From contig CAIYAN010000051.1 in NCBI GenBank assembly GCA_903924185.1, positions 1 through 9,055 of the forward strand: a DNA stretch of 9,055 bases. The letters run 5' to 3'. Below, piece by piece: positions 6,648 to 9,055 of the stretch. The DNA is from an uncultured Opitutia bacterium (GTDB lineage Bacteria; Verrucomicrobiota; Verrucomicrobiia; Opitutales; UBA953). The notes under the pieces are model-generated. The model saw nothing but the letters and a program-made list of their open reading frames with translations, was not told where the DNA came from and searched no databases. The first letter of the stretch is position 1; every line of letters starts with the position of its first letter. The position numbers and the translations under genes were made by a program.

Positions 6648-7462
6648 ATCCCAGCCCCCTCGGCCAGCTCCTCTTTGATTTTATCTACATTCTAGTCCTC
6701 GCGGGGATTTTCTTCACGGCGACCTGGGTCGTGGCCAAGGTGCTCAATAACTGGTCGATCGTTGATGTCGCCTGGTCCTACGGCTTTGCACTCGTTGGCC
6801 TCTGGGTCCTCACCGCCTTTCCTTGGAACGCCCGTGACCCCTTCCTATGGCTGGCGGCGGCGACGACCGTCTGGAGCTTGCGTCTCGGGACGCACCTAGC
6901 GATTCGCGTCCTCGGACACCTCGACCGCGAAGACGGTCGCTACCTGAAGATGCGGGCGGAATGGGGTAAGTGGACGGGGCTCAAGATGTACCGCTTCTAC
7001 CTCTATCAAGCCGTCGCGCTGGCGTTGCTGCTTTTGCCCCTAATTTCCGCGGCCGGGTCCACGCCCAAGGAAGCTGGGCACATGGCCGCCTGGCATTGGG
7101 CCGGCCTCTTCATCTTCGCCTTGGGTATGCTGGGCGAAGGGCTCGCGGACGCTCAACTGGCCGCCTTCAAGCGCCAGCCCGATAACCGTGGAAAAGTCTG
7201 CGCGACCGGCCTCTGGGCCTGGACGCGTCACCCCAATTATTTCAGCGAATGGCTCATCTGGGTCGGCTTCGCCTTGCTGGCCTTTAACCAAAGCTACTGG
7301 GGCATCCCCGGCTTCGCCTGCGCGGGCGTGATGTACTATCTCCTCACCCGGGTGACGGGTATCCCCCTCACGGAAGCCCAGCTCTTGGCGTCGAAGGGAC
7401 CGGCTTACGCCGACTACCAAAGTCGGGTGCCGGCCTTCTGGCCACGGAAGCCCACGGCGTAA
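6644..7462 (+). CDS. DUF1295 family membrane reductase (steroid 5-alpha-reductase-like)
   Basis: This 272-residue polytopic membrane protein is of the DUF1295 family, related to 3-oxo-5-alpha-steroid 4-dehydrogenases and C14 sterol/isoprenylcysteine enzymes. Features include NNWSIVDVAWSYGF (residues 35-48), LRLGTHLAIRVL (79-90), DGRY (97-100), the cofactor-side motif GLWAWTRHPNYFSEW (189-203), and a C-terminal DYQSRVPAFWPR (258-269). Six or so hydrophobic segments are present. Relatives of this fold use NADPH to reduce a double bond conjugated to a carbonyl, or methylate substrates; members of DUF1295 itself are little studied. ATG 6644 is chosen over the in-frame ATG at 6575 because it forms the ATGA overlap with DUF2062 and starts just before the first membrane segment. 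In this operon a reduction of a methylene or unsaturated acyl intermediate is an attractive inference but unproven. Confidence 0.92.
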   Translation: MNPSPLGQLLFDFIYILVLAGIFFTATWVVAKVLNNWSIVDVAWSYGFALVGLWVLTAFPWNARDPFLWLAAATTVWSLRLGTHLAIRVLGHLDREDGRYLKMRAEWGKWTGLKMYRFYLYQAVALALLLLPLISAAGSTPKEAGHMAAWHWAGLFIFALGMLGEGLADAQLAAFKRQPDNRGKVCATGLWAWTRHPNYFSEWLIWVGFALLAFNQSYWGIPGFACAGVMYYLLTRVTGIPLTEAQLLASKGPAYADYQSRVPAFWPRKPTA

Positions 7463-7468
7463 TTTCTG

Positions 7469-8548
7469 GTGGTCCGGGTTGCCACCGAGAAGGAAAACGG
7501 CACTTTTCTCGGCGTGCCGCTCATCGACACCATCCTCGCCAAAGACCTCCTCCCCGACGGTGCCATCCGCTGGGGCATTCGCCGCCTGCTCAAACAGCGA
7601 CTGCAGGACGAACGCCCTGACGACAACGTTGAGCGCGCACGCCAAGTCGACCGCTTCGCCGCCCAACTGCGCTCGCTACCGGTCGCCGTTGAAACCCAAG
7701 CCGCCAACGAGCAGCACTACGAAGTCCCGGCCGCTTTTTATAAACTCTGTCTGGGACCCCGCCTTAAATACTCCTCCTGCTTTTACACCACGGGAACAGA
7801 AACTATCGCCCAAGCCGAGGAAACGATGCTGGCGCTCACCTGTAAGCGGGCCGAGCTGGCCGACGGGTTAGAAATCCTCGAACTCGGTTGTGGCTGGGGC
7901 TCGCTCACCCTTTGGATGGCTGAGCACTACCCTAACGCCCGCATCACCGCCGTCTCCAACTCCGCCTCCCAGCGCGCCCATATCGAGGGCGAGTGCGCTC
8001 AGCGCGGTTTCCGCAACGTCCGTATCATCACGCAGGACATGAACCTCTTCGCCGCCGAAGCTAGCCGGTTTGACCGGGTGGTTTCCGTCGAGATGTTCGA
8101 GCACATGAAGAACTGGGCGGAGCTCATGCGCCGCATCAGCGGCTGGCTCAAGCCGGGCGGAAAGCTCTTTTTCCACGTTTTCACGCACCGCGACATCGCG
8201 TATCACTTCGAACCGAAGGACGGCTCCGACTGGATGTCCCGGCACTTCTTCACGGGCGGGATCATGCCCTCCAACGACCTAGCGATGCGCTTCCAGGACG
8301 ACCTTAAGCTCGAGACGCACTGGGAAGTGGAAGGTCGGCACTACGGACAGACGGCTGAGCACTGGCTACAGAACACCGACGCCCACCGTGCGGAGGTCCT
8401 GCGTATTTTTGCGGAGACCTACGGCCCCGAGCACGCCCGCAAATGGCTGGCCTACTGGCGCGTCTTCTTCATGGCCTGTGCCGAGCTCTGGAACTTCCGG
8501 GGCGGCGCGGAGTGGATGGTTTGCCACTACCGCTTCGCTAAGAAGTAA
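7469..8548 (+). CDS. CFA-superfamily SAM methyltransferase, coclaurine N-methyltransferase-like
   Basis: This 359-residue enzyme is a second methyltransferase of the mycolic acid/CFA synthase superfamily but differs from the 4515-5768 product. A helical N-terminus (to about residue 75) is followed by QHYEVPAAFY (82-91), LKYSSCFYTTGTETIAQAEE (99-118), SAM loop LELGCGWGSLT (137-147), the Glu/His signature VEMFEHMKN (207-215), KLFFHVFTH (232-240), and GRHYGQTAEHW (289-299). The EMFEHMKN and HY-x-QT-x-E-x-W patterns are hallmarks of plant coclaurine/pavine N-methyltransferases and their bacterial relatives. The Glu (E211), His (H236) and Tyr (Y292) expected in the catalytic pocket are present, and Ser (S103) replaces the Cys of E. 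coli Cfa. The GTG start at 7469 follows the DUF1295 stop by 6 bp; no better start or Shine-Dalgarno is seen. Genomic context favours a lipid substrate over an alkaloid. Confidence 0.92.
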   Translation: MVRVATEKENGTFLGVPLIDTILAKDLLPDGAIRWGIRRLLKQRLQDERPDDNVERARQVDRFAAQLRSLPVAVETQAANEQHYEVPAAFYKLCLGPRLKYSSCFYTTGTETIAQAEETMLALTCKRAELADGLEILELGCGWGSLTLWMAEHYPNARITAVSNSASQRAHIEGECAQRGFRNVRIITQDMNLFAAEASRFDRVVSVEMFEHMKNWAELMRRISGWLKPGGKLFFHVFTHRDIAYHFEPKDGSDWMSRHFFTGGIMPSNDLAMRFQDDLKLETHWEVEGRHYGQTAEHWLQNTDAHRAEVLRIFAETYGPEHARKWLAYWRVFFMACAELWNFRGGAEWMVCHYRFAKK

Positions 8549-8599
8549 GCCCCGTAATTCCACGTTTGCCTCCGGGCCTTTCCAGCGTTTGCTCGGCGC
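8549..8599. other. Short intergenic gap after the lipid-tailoring operon
   Basis: This is the longest gap between genes in the window. No convincing hairpin with a T-run and no clear -35/-10 pair is visible. The mutarotase-like gene may therefore be read through from the operon or start from an unrecognised promoter. Confidence 0.4.
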
Positions 8600-9055
8600 A
8601 TGCAGAGCTACGAAGAGAATGGCGTGCCGATGGAACGTTGGCGAATCGGTGCGTCGACCTATGAGACCTGCCTCACGCGGGGCGCCCGGCTCCTCCGCTG
8701 GCGCTTAAGCCTACCCACCGGTAACCGAGAAATCCTGCATTGGCCAGCTGGGGCGGACTTCGCACCCGACAAGATCGGCCTCGTCCGCGGCGGTAATCCC
8801 ATCCTGTTCCCATTCATGGGCCGCAACTATGCGGACGGCGAAAAGTTTGCCTGGAAAGACGCCGAAGGCGTCAAACGCCCAATGCCCCAGCATGGCTTCG
8901 CGCGCGACTGTCGCTTTGAAATCATCGAGAGCAGCGACCGCCATGCGCTCGTACGCATGGTCCCCGACGACCGGGCCCGCGCGTGCTACCCGTTCGCTTA
9001 CGAATTCCGCATCCGCTACGAATTCCGTGAACTCTTCCTGCGCTGCACCTTCGAG
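8600..9055 (+). CDS. Aldose 1-epimerase / galactose mutarotase-like protein, 3' end missing
   Basis: The frame opens at ATG 8600 and continues without a stop to the window edge, giving 152 visible residues, about half of a typical 270-300 residue family member. The translation shows GGNPILFPFMGR (about residues 65-76) and MPQHGFARD (95-103), signatures of the aldose 1-epimerase/galactose-mutarotase-like beta-sandwich proteins; the His in QHGF is probably part of the sugar-binding or catalytic site. These enzymes interconvert anomers of free hexoses or act on hexose-6-phosphates in the cytoplasm. An in-frame ATG eleven codons in (8630) is an alternative start, as neither has a clear Shine-Dalgarno. 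It lies 51 bp after the second methyltransferase. No lipid role is evident; it may simply be the next gene in the chromosome. The second half, with the catalytic Glu, is outside the window. Confidence 0.88.
   Translation, partial: MQSYEENGVPMERWRIGASTYETCLTRGARLLRWRLSLPTGNREILHWPAGADFAPDKIGLVRGGNPILFPFMGRNYADGEKFAWKDAEGVKRPMPQHGFARDCRFEIIESSDRHALVRMVPDDRARACYPFAYEFRIRYEFRELFLRCTFE

Noticed and set aside
7040..7666. Minus-strand open frame of 208 codons across the DUF1295/methyltransferase junction
   Set aside because: It lies opposite two well-supported genes and shows no recognisable motif.

Overview
The window is a compact, GC-rich (roughly 60%) bacterial segment with ten protein genes and almost no non-coding DNA. 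No RNA gene, mobile element or CRISPR array is visible. Codon choice, the scarcity of Shine-Dalgarno motifs and the gene content would fit an Opitutae-like member of the Verrucomicrobiota. That placement is an impression from the sequence, not a demonstrated assignment.

Layout. A membrane fatty-acyl desaturase (54-1034) overlaps a flavin amine-oxidase-like oxidoreductase of the COG2907 type (1027-2304). A minus-strand gene (2307-3656) encodes a GIDE-like domain joined to a LemA domain. It converges on the oxidoreductase with 2 bp between stop codons and faces the next gene head to head. From about 3667 to 8548 runs a tight plus-strand operon: DUF1365 protein, cyclopropane-fatty-acid-synthase (CFA) family methyltransferase, small DUF1475-like membrane protein, DUF2062-like membrane protein, DUF1295 (steroid 5-alpha-reductase-like) membrane reductase, and a second CFA-superfamily methyltransferase resembling coclaurine N-methyltransferases. 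Junctions range from a 4-bp overlap to a 6-bp gap. After 51 bp a galactose-mutarotase-like gene starts and leaves the window at the right edge.

How the genes may work together. A desaturase, two SAM methyltransferases that act on double bonds or related acceptors, a flavin oxidoreductase, an NADPH-type membrane reductase and the COG2907/DUF1365 companions look like a membrane-lipid tailoring pathway. It could install a C=C bond, methylate it, then reduce, desaturate or oxidise the product. Comparable COG2907-DUF1365-CFA clusters occur in Proteobacteria, some tied to sigma-E/ChrR singlet-oxygen responses and, in Rhodobacter, to furan fatty acid synthesis. No sigma factor or ChrR is present here. 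The product could be a cyclopropane, mid-chain methyl/methylene or furan fatty acid, and the sequence alone cannot decide. The first methyltransferase has substitutions at two bicarbonate-site positions of classical CFA synthase, which makes a product other than a cyclopropane worth testing.
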